The translations under genes were made by a program, and so were the position numbers. The notes below the pieces were generated by a model. It ran no database searches. It was given only the letters and a program-made list of their open reading frames with translations, and was not told the DNA's origin. Shown one piece after another: positions 7,407 through 15,322 of a stretch of 64,000 nucleotides of DNA. Origin of the DNA: Virgibacillus sp. MSP4-1 (GTDB lineage: Bacteria > Bacillota > Bacilli > Bacillales > Alkalibacillaceae); NCBI RefSeq assembly GCF_010092505.1, contig NZ_CP048021.1, positions 310,001-374,000 on the forward strand, read 5' to 3'. The stretch's first letter is position 1, and every line of letters begins with the position of its first letter.

Positions 7407-8621
7407 ATGATCAAAAAGCTTCAGGCAATCGCCTTATGTTTTATCGTAGCTCTGGGTATTTCGGGCTGCTGGAGTTCCAGAGAATTAACAGATATTGCTA
7501 TTGTTACGGCACTAGGAATTGATAAGGAAGGGGAAGAGATTAAAGTAACGGCTCAGGTGATTAATCCAAGTGAGAATGCCGGTCAAACGTTTACCACAAG
7601 AACAGCTGTCACCACTTTTACATCCACTGGGAAGAGCTTATTTGAAACGATACGGCGGTTAACGACATTGGCCCCAAGGAAGCTTTATTTGAGTCATATT
7701 CGAATGATTATTTTTGGTGAGGAATATGCAAAACAGGGAATTGGCGACAGCCTCGATTTTATCTCCCGTGATCATGAAATGAGAACGGATTTTAACTTTG
7801 CGATTGCCCGAAATTATGATGCTGAAGACATTATCAACATTCTAACTCCTATAGAAAAGATTCCGGCGAACAAAATCTATTCCACTTTGAAGTCTTCACA
7901 TAATTTCTGGGCCCCAACAAAGGTAGTCCAGCTTGATGAACTGATTGCGTCCATGACATCAAAGGGCAAGGAGGCAGTCCTGACTGAATTAGTCATATTA
8001 GGGGATGTGCAGTTGGGTCAGGATCTTGAAAACGTACAGAATGTCCCTCCTTATGCCTCCATTAAATCGAGTGGTCTGGGCGTCTTTAAAAATGATCAAT
8101 TGGCGGGCTGGCTGGATGAGGATCAAAGCAGAGGGTTTAACATCATTACCAATAATATTCAGAACACTACAGGCGTCGTTCCTTGTGGAAAAAGCGGAGA
8201 ATTATCAGTTGAAGCATTTAAAAATTCTACAGAACTGAAAGGGACGATTAAGGGCAATAAACCGAAAATGAAAATTAAGTTTACGTCAGAAGCTAATATC
8301 GCTGATGTATCCTGCAGCATTGATTTTACGAATCAGAAGACGTTAAAAAAGTATGAAAAAAAATTGGAGAATGAAGCCAAAAATGTAATAAAAACCAGTG
8401 TAAAAAGAGCACAGGAATTAGAGGCGGATATATTTGGCTTTGGAGAGGTGTTTAGCCGCTCCAATCCAAAGAAGTGGAAGACGATGCAGAAAAATTGGGC
8501 GGAAACCTTTGTTCAAGATTTGAAAGTGGATGTGAAGGTGGATGTAAAAATAAGAAGGACCGGAACGATAACCCAGCCGTTTATGAAAGATATTTCCGGG
8601 AAAAAACAGGGGGATTCGTAA
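7407..8621 (+). CDS. Spore germination receptor lipoprotein subunit C (GerC type)
   Basis: 404 residues from ATG 7407, nine bases after AGGAG; ATG 7401 is only three bases away. The signal peptide MIKKLQAIALCFIVALGISG ends in a lipobox with Cys21, then WSSRELTDIAIVTALGIDK, the standard GerC opening. The C-terminal domain shows the GerC pattern with RAQELEADIFGFGEVFSRSNPKKWK and WAETFVQDLKVDVKVDVKIRRTG. The lipid-anchored protein sits on the outer face of the spore inner membrane. It begins 12 bases after the A subunit and ends in a four-base-type overlap with the small D gene. Confidence 0.95.
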   Translation: MIKKLQAIALCFIVALGISGCWSSRELTDIAIVTALGIDKEGEEIKVTAQVINPSENAGQTFTTRTAVTTFTSTGKSLFETIRRLTTLAPRKLYLSHIRMIIFGEEYAKQGIGDSLDFISRDHEMRTDFNFAIARNYDAEDIINILTPIEKIPANKIYSTLKSSHNFWAPTKVVQLDELIASMTSKGKEAVLTELVILGDVQLGQDLENVQNVPPYASIKSSGLGVFKNDQLAGWLDEDQSRGFNIITNNIQNTTGVVPCGKSGELSVEAFKNSTELKGTIKGNKPKMKIKFTSEANIADVSCSIDFTNQKTLKKYEKKLENEAKNVIKTSVKRAQELEADIFGFGEVFSRSNPKKWKTMQKNWAETFVQDLKVDVKVDVKIRRTGTITQPFMKDISGKKQGDS

Positions 8622-8869
8622 TGCTTAAGGCGATTTCGTTACTTGTAGCTGCAGCTATTGTATTTAAGTTTGATTATTCATCGATAAAATCCGGTAAAAA
8701 ACGGGAGCGTCGGGTTTACATGGCTTTTTATGCCATTAGTTTAGGTCTGCTCATGCTTCACATTCTGGATGTGCAGATTCCTTATATTGTCCACGGAATA
8801 GGGGACATTTACCACCCAATTTTTGAATCGTTTAATCAGAGACTTGACCAGCACCAAAGCTTAAAATGA
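8621..8869 (+). CDS. Small two-helix germination receptor D subunit
   Basis: 82 residues. The ATG at 8621 overlaps the GerC stop (TAATG), and AGGGGG lies upstream. There are two predicted membrane helices, residues about 3-16 and 31-50, with a basic cytosolic loop (KSGKKRERRVY) and a soluble tail. Its size, helices and place between C and B match the small D proteins of ger operons in Bacillus, which tune receptor response. That assignment rests on context and topology, not on a sequence motif. An upstream in-frame extension would run into gerC and is rejected. Confidence 0.75.
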   Translation: MLKAISLLVAAAIVFKFDYSSIKSGKKRERRVYMAFYAISLGLLMLHILDVQIPYIVHGIGDIYHPIFESFNQRLDQHQSLK

Positions 8870-8903
8870 GGTAAAGAATACCTTGATGTGAGGAGGGATG
8901 GTT

Positions 8904-10037
8904 ATGATTGAAAAAGGCAAAATTGACGCACGCCAGTTTACCATATTAGTCGTCATGTATTCACTGGGGACATCAATTATCGCCATCCCGTCTACTACTT
9001 CAACATATGCACAGGAAAATGCCTGGATCACTGTATTGCTTACCAGTCTTATAGGTTTAATGATCGTGTTTTTACTGAATCAGGTGAGCCGGATCAACAA
9101 AAATAAAAATATTTTTGAGCTGTTTGAATATGTTTTTGGGAAGTGGGTAGGGAAAAGCATTACGGTCCTGTTTCTTACCTTTGTCTTTATCGTAGCTGGA
9201 AAAAATTTAAGGCAAATCGGGGACTTTATCACAACACAGGTAATGGTGGAGACACCGATTCAGGTTATTATGCTCATTTTTGTATTAACAAGTCTATATG
9301 CGATTAAACTTGGGATTGAAGTTATAGGACGAACAAGTGAGATTTTTTTCCCATACGCATTCATTTCGCTGATGCTGCTCATTATTTTTGTGGCCCCACA
9401 GGCAGATTTTAAAAACATACAGCCAGTATTGGTAAATAATATGGAGGGTACTTTTTTAACCGTTTTTCCTACACTGGGCACCCCCTATTTTGAATTAGTT
9501 GTTTTTTTGGCCTTATTACCGTACGTTAATCGTGTTGGACCGGGAAGGAAGGCCTTTTACATAGGCGTTGGAATCGGCTCATTTCTGTTATTTGCGGTTA
9601 CTTTAATGTCATTGCTGGTGCTTGGACCTGATTTTAGTGCGCGTAATGTCTATCCGACCTATATCCTCGGGAAAAAAATAAGTGGTATACAGTTTCTTGA
9701 GAGAATTGAAATCTTAGTGGCCATTGCCTGGTTTTTTACGATATTTTTTAAAATATCCATCAATTTTTATGTTTTGTCACTAGGTATGAGTCATTTGTTT
9801 CAGTTGAAATCGCCAAAAGTTTTATCTACTCCACTGGCGTTCATGATTATGATTGCCGGCGTGTACCTGGCTCCGAATTTAATCGCCTATCAAAACTTTC
9901 TGGCCCATGATCTTGCGCCATTTGCAGGTACATTTGGAATTGTGCTGCCGGTCCTGTTAATTATCGTAGCACGTCTCCGCAAAAAAGATAAAAGAAACAA
10001 AAGGAAGAAAAAGAAGAAGAGAAAAAAGAGAAAATAG
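8904..10037 (+). CDS. Spore germination receptor subunit B (GerB type, APC-fold permease)
   Basis: 377 residues from ATG 8904, seven bases after GGAGGG. About ten membrane helices of the spore germination permease family, with the N-terminal KIDARQFTILVVMYSLGTSIIAIPS typical of GerB proteins, followed by the ligand-binding half. The tail is unusually basic: the last 20 residues are almost all Lys and Arg, consistent with a cytosolic end. It is the last gene in the operon. A REP-like palindrome begins at once after the stop, then a strong bidirectional terminator. Confidence 0.93.
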   Translation: MIEKGKIDARQFTILVVMYSLGTSIIAIPSTTSTYAQENAWITVLLTSLIGLMIVFLLNQVSRINKNKNIFELFEYVFGKWVGKSITVLFLTFVFIVAGKNLRQIGDFITTQVMVETPIQVIMLIFVLTSLYAIKLGIEVIGRTSEIFFPYAFISLMLLIIFVAPQADFKNIQPVLVNNMEGTFLTVFPTLGTPYFELVVFLALLPYVNRVGPGRKAFYIGVGIGSFLLFAVTLMSLLVLGPDFSARNVYPTYILGKKISGIQFLERIEILVAIAWFFTIFFKISINFYVLSLGMSHLFQLKSPKVLSTPLAFMIMIAGVYLAPNLIAYQNFLAHDLAPFAGTFGIVLPVLLIIVARLRKKDKRNKRKKKKKRKKRK

Positions 10038-10072
10038 CCCTTTAACGCTTTAAAGGATGTGGGGACAGTCCC
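10038..10072. repeat. REP-like palindrome, copy 2 (half element)
   Basis: CCCTTTAACGCTTTAAAG followed by GGGGACAGTCCC. It abuts the gerB-type stop codon and runs into the terminator. Only one GGGACAGTCCC end is present. Confidence 0.8.
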
Positions 10073-10106
10073 AAAAAAGGCCGCCTGAACACAGGCGGCC
10101 TTTTTT
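10073..10106. terminator. Bidirectional terminator
   Basis: AAAAAAGGCCGCCTG-AACA-CAGGCGGCCTTTTTT, a 15-pair perfect stem including the A/T runs. It serves the ger operon from the left and the YjcZ-type gene from the right. Confidence 0.95.
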
Positions 10107-10118
10107 GGGATCTATTCC

Positions 10119-10367
10119 TTAATCATAATTAACAACGGTAGCTCCGATAATTATTAAGAGGATAAACAGTACTACAATAAGCGCGAAACCTCCACGGAAG
10201 CCGTGGCCAAATCCACCACCATGGTCATAGTAGCAGTAGTCTGGTCCTGCAAATCCATGATGCATTCCCCCGACTCCAGGTCCTCCAAAACCTGGTCCTC
10301 CAAAACCAGGTCCGCCAAAGTCTTGTGCTCCGGCAACATTTTGGCCATATCCGTACATGTGTGACAT
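10119..10367 (-). CDS. YjcZ-family sporulation protein with Gly-rich N-terminus
   Basis: 82 residues; start ATG 10367 after AGGAGGAGTTCTC. The C-terminal 23 residues hold the family membrane helix GGFALIVVLFILLIIIGA. The N-terminal part is low-complexity, with three FGGPG units and a His/Tyr/Gly-rich stretch, an extension that its three small neighbours lack. YjcZ-type peptides are made during sporulation in Bacillus; their role is unknown. Ends 13 bases from the shared terminator. Confidence 0.85.
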   Translation of the reverse strand: MSHMYGYGQNVAGAQDFGGPGFGGPGFGGPGVGGMHHGFAGPDYCYYDHGGGFGHGFRGGFALIVVLFILLIIIGATVVNYD

Positions 10368-10421
10368 GAGAACTCCTCCTTTTTAAGAATGTATCAACCG
10401 TTGATTTATTTGAAAAGACGA

Positions 10422-10523
10422 TTAGTAACCGTATCCAAAGCCAGCACTACCAGCGCCGACGATAATTAGCAAAATAAACAGAACGACAATCAAAGCGAAT
10501 CCACCGCTATATCCGTGTGACAT
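10422..10523 (-). CDS. YjcZ-family sporulation peptide, 33 aa
   Basis: ATG 10523 to TAA 10422. The peptide reads MSHGYSGGFALIVVLFILLI followed by IVGAGSAGFGYGY: a polar N-terminus and one membrane helix, the YjcZ signature. GGAGGGATAAGAACA precedes the start. A sigma-K-type promoter lies 56 bases upstream (10579-10606). It is one of four paralogs here that share the FALIVVLFILLI core almost unchanged. Confidence 0.85.
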   Translation of the reverse strand: MSHGYSGGFALIVVLFILLIIVGAGSAGFGYGY

Positions 10524-10578
10524 TGTTCTTATCCCTCCGAATTTTTGACTTACATGGTTCAATCGACCATTGCACTAA

Positions 10579-10606
10579 TACCCTATGAATTAGGGAAAAT
10601 GTCTGT
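10579..10606 (-). promoter_or_regulatory. Sigma-K-type promoter
   Basis: Read on the minus strand: AC (10606-10605), 17-base spacer, CATAGGGTA (10587-10579), a full match to the sigma-K pattern AC-N16/17-CATAnnnTA. Predicted start near 10572, for the 33-residue YjcZ-type gene. Confidence 0.6.
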
Positions 10607-10745
10607 ATAGGCAAATGCATGAGATTGGCGAAATTTTTAACCATGAATGGTCCAAAATACTCCCCGCGGATGGATGTTTCACTTTATGAGTGAGTAATGA
10701 TGGGAAAATGATTGTTCATCTCCCCATCATTACATTTTCCATCTC

Positions 10746-11039
10746 TTACCAAGGATGATAGCCGAACCCGGGACGTGGGCGAGGACGCGGGCGTGGACCG
10801 TATCCAAAGCCTGGACGTGGTCTGCCGTATCCGTATCCGAATCCCGGCCCATATCCATAACCAAATCCCGGCCCTGGTCCATATCCGTACCCGTAACCTG
10901 GTCCGAAAAAGTCGTCAAAAACTGCGCCTGCAGCTGCGCCAGTTAAAAACGGGACTGCAAATCCTCCCCAGATGCGTTCATCATTTTCATATACAGGTTC
11001 ATGTGGCTGAGGTAAAAAAGGTGGTTGTTGATCGTACAT
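10746..11039 (-). CDS. Gly/Pro/Tyr-rich low-complexity protein, probable spore surface protein
   Basis: 97 residues from ATG 11039 after AGGAGGGGAATT. Residues 1-48 include YDQQPPFLPQPHEPVYENDE and a short hydrophobic patch (FAVPFLTGAAAGAVFDD). The rest is built of GYGYGPGPGF and RPRPRPGFGY repeats and ends HPW. Composition and company recall spore coat or exosporium proteins of bacilli, but no named family is recognised. It lies among YjcZ-type genes on the same strand. The opposite-strand open frames are artefacts of the repeat. Confidence 0.7.
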   Translation of the reverse strand: MYDQQPPFLPQPHEPVYENDERIWGGFAVPFLTGAAAGAVFDDFFGPGYGYGYGPGPGFGYGYGPGFGYGYGRPRPGFGYGPRPRPRPRPGFGYHPW

Positions 11040-11126
11040 AATTCCCCTCCTAAATAAGATAAAGTCATGTCTCATTCAAATGGTGTACGTACTGAAACGG
11101 ATCTATTGTTAAGGCTGTTAAGCTTT

Positions 11127-11210
11127 TTACACACAAGATGCTCCTACGATGATAAGCAGAATAAATAATACAACAATCAGCGCAAAGCCGCCTGAATAAC
11201 GATGTGACAC
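11127..11210 (-). CDS. YjcZ-family sporulation peptide, 27 aa
   Basis: GTG 11210 to TAA 11127; AAGGAGG lies eight bases before the GTG. The peptide is MSHRYSGGFALIVVLFILLI plus IVGASCV. It is the shortest paralog and has one membrane helix and a cysteine near the end. A sigma-K-like promoter lies at 11266-11292. Confidence 0.8.
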   Translation of the reverse strand: MSHRYSGGFALIVVLFILLIIVGASCV

Positions 11211-11265
11211 AACAGATCCCTCCTTGTTAACTATCTGAAATAGTCTGATTAACTATCTCTACATT

Positions 11266-11292
11266 CAACGTATGTACCTGGTATTTTTGTGT
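11266..11292 (-). promoter_or_regulatory. Sigma-K-like promoter
   Basis: Minus strand: AC (11292-11291), 16-base spacer, CATACGTTG (11274-11266). It matches the sigma-K -10 except for the final A. Confidence 0.45.
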
Positions 11293-11382
11293 ATAGGACA
11301 CATAACCAGGATATGAGGATTTTTTTAAGATTTTTTAGAAGAGAAAGAGCAGTTGGAACCCTTTGTTTACTATACATAAAAG

Positions 11383-11404
11383 AGGCCACCTATTCAGGTG
11401 GCCT
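11383..11404 (-). terminator. Rho-independent terminator
   Basis: AGGCCACCT-ATTC-AGGTGGCCT; on the minus strand it is followed by CTTTTATG. It ends the YjcZ-type gene at 11436. Confidence 0.75.
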
Positions 11405-11435
11405 CGGTTCAACCCTTATAATCATCTATCATTGA

Positions 11436-11522
11436 TTAACCAACATAAGCTGCCCCAACAATAATGAGTAGGATAAACAGCACTACAATTAACGCAAATC
11501 CGTTGTTGTAACCGAATGACAT
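11436..11522 (-). CDS. YjcZ-family sporulation peptide, 28 aa
   Basis: ATG 11522 to TAA 11436, with GGAGGGATGCTTCATT upstream. The peptide is MSFGYNNGFALIVVLFILLI plus IVGAAYVG. Its own sigma-K-type promoter (11580-11606) and terminator (11383-11404) make it a single unit, so the paralogs are separately transcribed. Confidence 0.85.
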   Translation of the reverse strand: MSFGYNNGFALIVVLFILLIIVGAAYVG

Positions 11523-11579
11523 AATGAAGCATCCCTCCGTTGGTTCGTTTGAAATAGCCTCATGAACTATTTCTACTCC

Positions 11580-11606
11580 TACCCTATGTAGCAACAAGAA
11601 TAGTGT
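11580..11606 (-). promoter_or_regulatory. Sigma-K-type promoter
   Basis: Minus strand: AC (11606-11605), 16-base spacer, CATAGGGTA (11588-11580). All fixed positions match. The -10 is identical to that at 10579-10587. Confidence 0.6.
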
Positions 11607-11644
11607 TCAGGGCAAACACCCAGATTCAGAAAAATATATTACTT

Positions 11645-11674
11645 TAGTGCTTTAAAACATGTGGGGACAGTCCC
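11645..11674. repeat. REP-like palindrome, copy 3 (half element)
   Basis: TAGTGCTTTAAAACATGTG followed by GGGACAGTCCC. One end only. Confidence 0.75.
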
Positions 11675-11728
11675 GGCGCATATTCCCCACCCACTCGAGC
11701 AAACTAAAATAAGGAAATTCAGAACTTT

Positions 11729-11790
11729 GGGGACTGTCCCTCACCTCTTCACCGCGTTAACGCGGTAGCAAATGTGGGGACTGTCCCCAC
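11729..11790. repeat. REP-like palindrome, copy 4
   Basis: GGGGACTGTCCC, then the perfect palindrome ACCGCGTTAACGCGGT (11751-11766), then GTGGGGACTGTCCCCAC. It ends 20 bases before the acetolactate synthase start and contains a false in-frame ATG at 11772. Confidence 0.9.
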
Positions 11791-11810
11791 AAAAAGAAAG
11801 GATGAGCCAT

Positions 11811-13442
11811 GTGAAGGTTGCGGAGTTGTTTGTACAATGCCTGGAGCAGGAGGGTGTGGAGTATGTGTTTGGTGTTCCAGGTGAAGAAAATATAGATTTA
11901 ATGGATGCTTTCTATGACTCCAATATTGAGTTTATCGTAACCAGACATGAAACAAGTGCAGCTTTTATGGCAGGTGCTTATGGCAGGCTGACTGGTAAAC
12001 CAGGTGTCTGTCTCGCAACCCTGGGCCCTGGTGCGACCAATCTTCTTACAGGTGTAGCCAATGCGAATATGGATCATTGCCCACTCGTTGCGATTACCGG
12101 ACAGGCTGGGATGGATCGTCATCATAAAATATCTCATCAGCACTACGATTTAATATCCATGTACAAGCCAGTAACAAAATGGAACGCACAAATTAAAAAA
12201 GGTGATATCACTCCTGAAGTTGTTCGAAAGGCATTTCAGGTTGCTGGTCAGGAAAAATGGGGAGCAACCCATATTGATTTACCAGAGGATATAGCTGAAA
12301 TGGAAATGAATGCACATCCACTTGAACCGACCAAACGTCCACACACCACAGCTAGTACTCAAATCATTCAGGAAGCAGCCTCCCTGATTGAAAAAGCAGA
12401 ACACCCTCTTATCCTTGCCGGAAACGGAATGACAAGACAGCAGGCAAAGGAAGAATTAGGCAAACTAATAGAGAAAACCGAGATTCCTGTGGTACATTCG
12501 TTTATGGGGAAGGGAGCTCTTTCCTGGAAGGATGACCTAAGTCTTCTGACAGCGGGGATTGGAGGACAGGATTATATTACTTGCGGGTTTACCGGAGCAG
12601 ATTTAATCATCACGATTGGTTTCGATATGGCCGAATATCCGCCAAAGAATTGGAACCCCGAAAAGAAAACCCCTATTTTGCACATTGATACCGAAGAGGC
12701 GGAAACCGATGAACATTATCCTGTAGCTTTAAATGTGTTGGGTGATTTAAAACTAAATTTGGACAAGCTTCAACAAACCCTATCTAAGGCTGGCAGAAAC
12801 AATGATTGGGTTATGAACGTTCGGAAACAGGCTTTAAACGAGTTGGAAATGTACAAACAGGATTCAGGATTTCCTGTAAAGCCGCAAAAAATTATTGCCG
12901 ATTTGCGTTCAGTCCTGGACGAAAAGGACATCGCGATTTCCGACGTCGGCGCTCACAAAATGTGGATGGCACGGATGTATCATACGTATGAAATGAACAC
13001 CTGCTTAATTTCAAATGGCCTTGCGTCTATGGGCGTTGCTGTTCCGAGTGCGATTGCGGCTAAAATGGTGCACCCTGAAAGAAATGTCGTCGCTGTTTGT
13101 GGAGATGGGTCTTTCCAAATGACCGGAGCTGAACTGGAAACAGCCAAGCGATTGAATCTCCCCATTGTGGTACTGATGTGGAGGGATGAAGGCTACGGTT
13201 TAATCGAATGGCACCAGAACAAAAAATTCGACCGGGCATCCTATATCAAATTCGGTAACCCGGATTATGAACTTTTGGCAAAATCATACGGCTTTGAATT
13301 TATAAAGATTGAAAAAGCAGAAGATTTACAGTCGTCATTAGAGAAAGCCGTTGCTTTAAATCAACCTGTTTTCATCGATTGCCCAGTTGATTACCGTGAA
13401 AATATGAAGCTAACTGAAAAACTGGGAGATATCATTTGTTAG
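11811..13442 (+). CDS. Acetolactate synthase-like ThDP enzyme (catabolic AlsS type)
   Basis: 543 residues from GTG 11811, nine bases after AAAGG; the longer frame would start inside the REP element. A thiamine-diphosphate enzyme in the usual order: PYR domain with catalytic Glu47 (TRHETSAAFMAGAYGR), the central domain, then the PP domain with GDGSFQM and the Mg-binding loop. The segment MWRDEGYGLIEWHQNKKFDRAS parallels the WNDSTYDMV..QQ..Y.R.S segment of catabolic AlsS rather than the NN-type anabolic enzymes, and no small subunit is present. It would join two pyruvates to acetolactate. No decarboxylase follows; an aldehyde dehydrogenase lies 24 bases downstream, so decarboxylation of another 2-oxoacid is possible. 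Confidence 0.75.
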   Translation: MKVAELFVQCLEQEGVEYVFGVPGEENIDLMDAFYDSNIEFIVTRHETSAAFMAGAYGRLTGKPGVCLATLGPGATNLLTGVANANMDHCPLVAITGQAGMDRHHKISHQHYDLISMYKPVTKWNAQIKKGDITPEVVRKAFQVAGQEKWGATHIDLPEDIAEMEMNAHPLEPTKRPHTTASTQIIQEAASLIEKAEHPLILAGNGMTRQQAKEELGKLIEKTEIPVVHSFMGKGALSWKDDLSLLTAGIGGQDYITCGFTGADLIITIGFDMAEYPPKNWNPEKKTPILHIDTEEAETDEHYPVALNVLGDLKLNLDKLQQTLSKAGRNNDWVMNVRKQALNELEMYKQDSGFPVKPQKIIADLRSVLDEKDIAISDVGAHKMWMARMYHTYEMNTCLISNGLASMGVAVPSAIAAKMVHPERNVVAVCGDGSFQMTGAELETAKRLNLPIVVLMWRDEGYGLIEWHQNKKFDRASYIKFGNPDYELLAKSYGFEFIKIEKAEDLQSSLEKAVALNQPVFIDCPVDYRENMKLTEKLGDIIC

Positions 13443-13466
13443 CTTTCACCAGAGGAGGAAAAAACA

Positions 13467-14891
13467 TTGATTGGTTCCATTATTAACGGCAAAGAGCTTA
13501 CAAGTGAAAACACAATGCCTATTCACAACCCTTATTCAGGAGAAAAAATCGATGACATCGCACTCGCTACAGAGCAGGAGTTAAATGAGGCCATTGATGA
13601 CTCCTATAAAGCCTTTCATGACACGATGAAAAAAATGCCTGCGCATGAACGTGCCGATATTTTACGGAAAACAGCAGACTTACTGGAGGAGCGAACAGAG
13701 GAGTTTGCACAGACTGTAGTAAAAGAAGCCGGGAAGCCGATTAGCGCCAGTCGCACTGAGGTGCAGCGTGCGATTCAGGTACTGAGATTTGCTTCCGAAA
13801 AGGCCAAAGACATTACAGGTGAAGTTATTCCTATGGATGCAGCTGTTGGCGGAAACGGGAGAATGGGCTTTGCGAAGCGGGATCCACTTGGGGTAGTAGC
13901 GGCTATCACTCCTTTTAATTTTCCATTGAACTTATCCCTTCATAAATTAGCACCAGCACTGGCAGCCGGAAATGCAGTGATTTTTAAACCGGCCGAAAAA
14001 ACACCAATTTCCGCTTATAAATTAACAAAGCTCTTTCATGAGGCAGGACTTCCTGCAAGTGCGTTAAACTTAGTCATGGGAACCGGGAAGGAAGTGGGCG
14101 ATCCACTCGTAAAACACGATAAAATCCATAAAATATCCTTTACAGGAAGTCTGCCTGTCGGACGCTCCATTAAAGAATCAGCCGGATTTAAAAAGGTCAC
14201 TCTAGAACTTGGGTCCAACTCCCCTAATATTATTTTTGCGGATGCGGATTTGGATCAGGCAGTGAGGAGCTTAATAACCGGAGCCTTTGCTTTCTCGGGT
14301 CAGGTCTGCATCTCAGCTCAGCGCATTTACGTACAAAAAGAAGTGTATGATCAGTTCCTCAAAGAATATGTAAGTCTGACAGAATCCTTGAAAGTAGGAG
14401 ATCCTGCTGAAGAAGGAACGGATGTAGGTCCGATGATTAATGAAAAGGAAGCTGAACGTGCTAAGCAGTGGATTGATGATGCGGCTGAAAAAGGTGCCAC
14501 CATTGCTGTCGGGGGTGAAAGGAACGAATCTATCCTTAAACCTACCATTATGACAGATGTGGATGAAAATATGAAAGTAATTGCTGAAGAGGTTTTCGCA
14601 CCGATTGTATCGATTATTCCATTTGATACGGAAGAAGAGGCTGTGAGGTTTTCCAACAACTCTATTTACGGTTTGCAGGCAGGCGTGTTCACAAAAGATA
14701 TTAACCGTGCCTTCCGTGTAGCCGAAAAACTGGAAATGGGTGGCGTATGGATCAACGAAATCTCCACCTATCGCCAGGACAACATTCCCTATGGTGGGGT
14801 TAAGCAGAGCGGATTTGGCCGGGAAGGGGTTAAATACGCGATTGAAGATATGACAGAATTAAAATTTATCGGCGTAAAATTGGAGCAATGA
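13467..14891 (+). CDS. NAD(P)-dependent aldehyde dehydrogenase
   Basis: 474 residues. The TTG at 13467 follows AGAGGAGGAAAAAACA. ALDH superfamily with Asn151 (TPFNFP), Glu247 (TLELGS) and nucleophile Cys281 (SGQVCISAQR), which are all present. KPAEKTP with FTGSLPVGR forms the cofactor site. It is closest in look to the lactaldehyde, glyceraldehyde-3-phosphate (non-phosphorylating) or phosphonoacetaldehyde dehydrogenase branch; the substrate is not determined. It is cotranscribed with the acetolactate synthase-like gene, 24 bases apart, which suggests that the pair turns a 2-oxoacid or its aldehyde product into an acid. Confidence 0.88.
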   Translation: MIGSIINGKELTSENTMPIHNPYSGEKIDDIALATEQELNEAIDDSYKAFHDTMKKMPAHERADILRKTADLLEERTEEFAQTVVKEAGKPISASRTEVQRAIQVLRFASEKAKDITGEVIPMDAAVGGNGRMGFAKRDPLGVVAAITPFNFPLNLSLHKLAPALAAGNAVIFKPAEKTPISAYKLTKLFHEAGLPASALNLVMGTGKEVGDPLVKHDKIHKISFTGSLPVGRSIKESAGFKKVTLELGSNSPNIIFADADLDQAVRSLITGAFAFSGQVCISAQRIYVQKEVYDQFLKEYVSLTESLKVGDPAEEGTDVGPMINEKEAERAKQWIDDAAEKGATIAVGGERNESILKPTIMTDVDENMKVIAEEVFAPIVSIIPFDTEEEAVRFSNNSIYGLQAGVFTKDINRAFRVAEKLEMGGVWINEISTYRQDNIPYGGVKQSGFGREGVKYAIEDMTELKFIGVKLEQ

Positions 14892-14922
14892 AGAAAGGGC
14901 TGCGTGGTGCAGCCCTTTCTTA
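14891..14922 (+). terminator. Rho-independent terminator
   Basis: AAGAAAGGGCTGC-GTG-GTGCAGCCCTTTCTT follows the aldehyde dehydrogenase stop at once. Confidence 0.85.
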
Positions 14923-14929
14923 TTTCGAT

Positions 14930-15285
14930 ATGGGGGTTAAGTTTCAATTTTCGATATAAATTTGTCGACCAATCAGGCGTTATTAGGTGTTAAATGAATC
15001 CACTTATGGCATCATTACAAATTTTTTGGTTGAATGGTCTGTAAACAGGTTGAATAAAGGGATTTTGTTCTCAAATCATTCGAAAAAAGGTTGAATTAAT
15101 TTTGATTTTGGACGAAATAGTTTCAAAATGCGCTCAATTCGGCTTTATCAAGCTTAATAAAAGGATAACAAGCTTAATAAAAGAACAATCGGCTTAATCA
15201 TTTAAAGATCAAGCTCAATACCGATAGTACAATCTTATTCTCGCTCTGAATCAATCGTACTTTTACATCTCAGACAGCTGCAAAT
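14930..15285. other. AT-rich gap with short direct repeats, no gene seen
   Basis: About 350 bases without a supported gene. It holds two copies of AAGCTTAATAAAAG (near 15150-15183) and related GGCTTAATCA / GGCTTTATCA and GGTTGAAT words. It may be a decayed repeat array. No promoter or RNA gene is evident. Confidence 0.5.
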
Positions 15286-15287
15286 GG

Positions 15288-15316
15288 AAAACCCCCAGTC
15301 AGCCAAGCTGGGGATA
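15288..15316 (-). terminator. Rho-independent terminator
   Basis: On the minus strand CCCCAG-CTTGGCTGA-CTGGGG is followed by GTTTTCC. It ends the glutamate dehydrogenase gene. Confidence 0.65.
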
Positions 15317-15322
15317 AGAGAA

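Noticed and set aside
10712-11041. Forward open frames opposite the Gly/Pro/Tyr-rich gene
   Set aside because: They mirror the repetitive codons of the reverse gene, which has the good ribosome site and biased composition.
11772-11810. ATG start of the acetolactate synthase-like gene at 11772
   Set aside because: This start and the next ten codons lie within a REP-like element and have no ribosome site.
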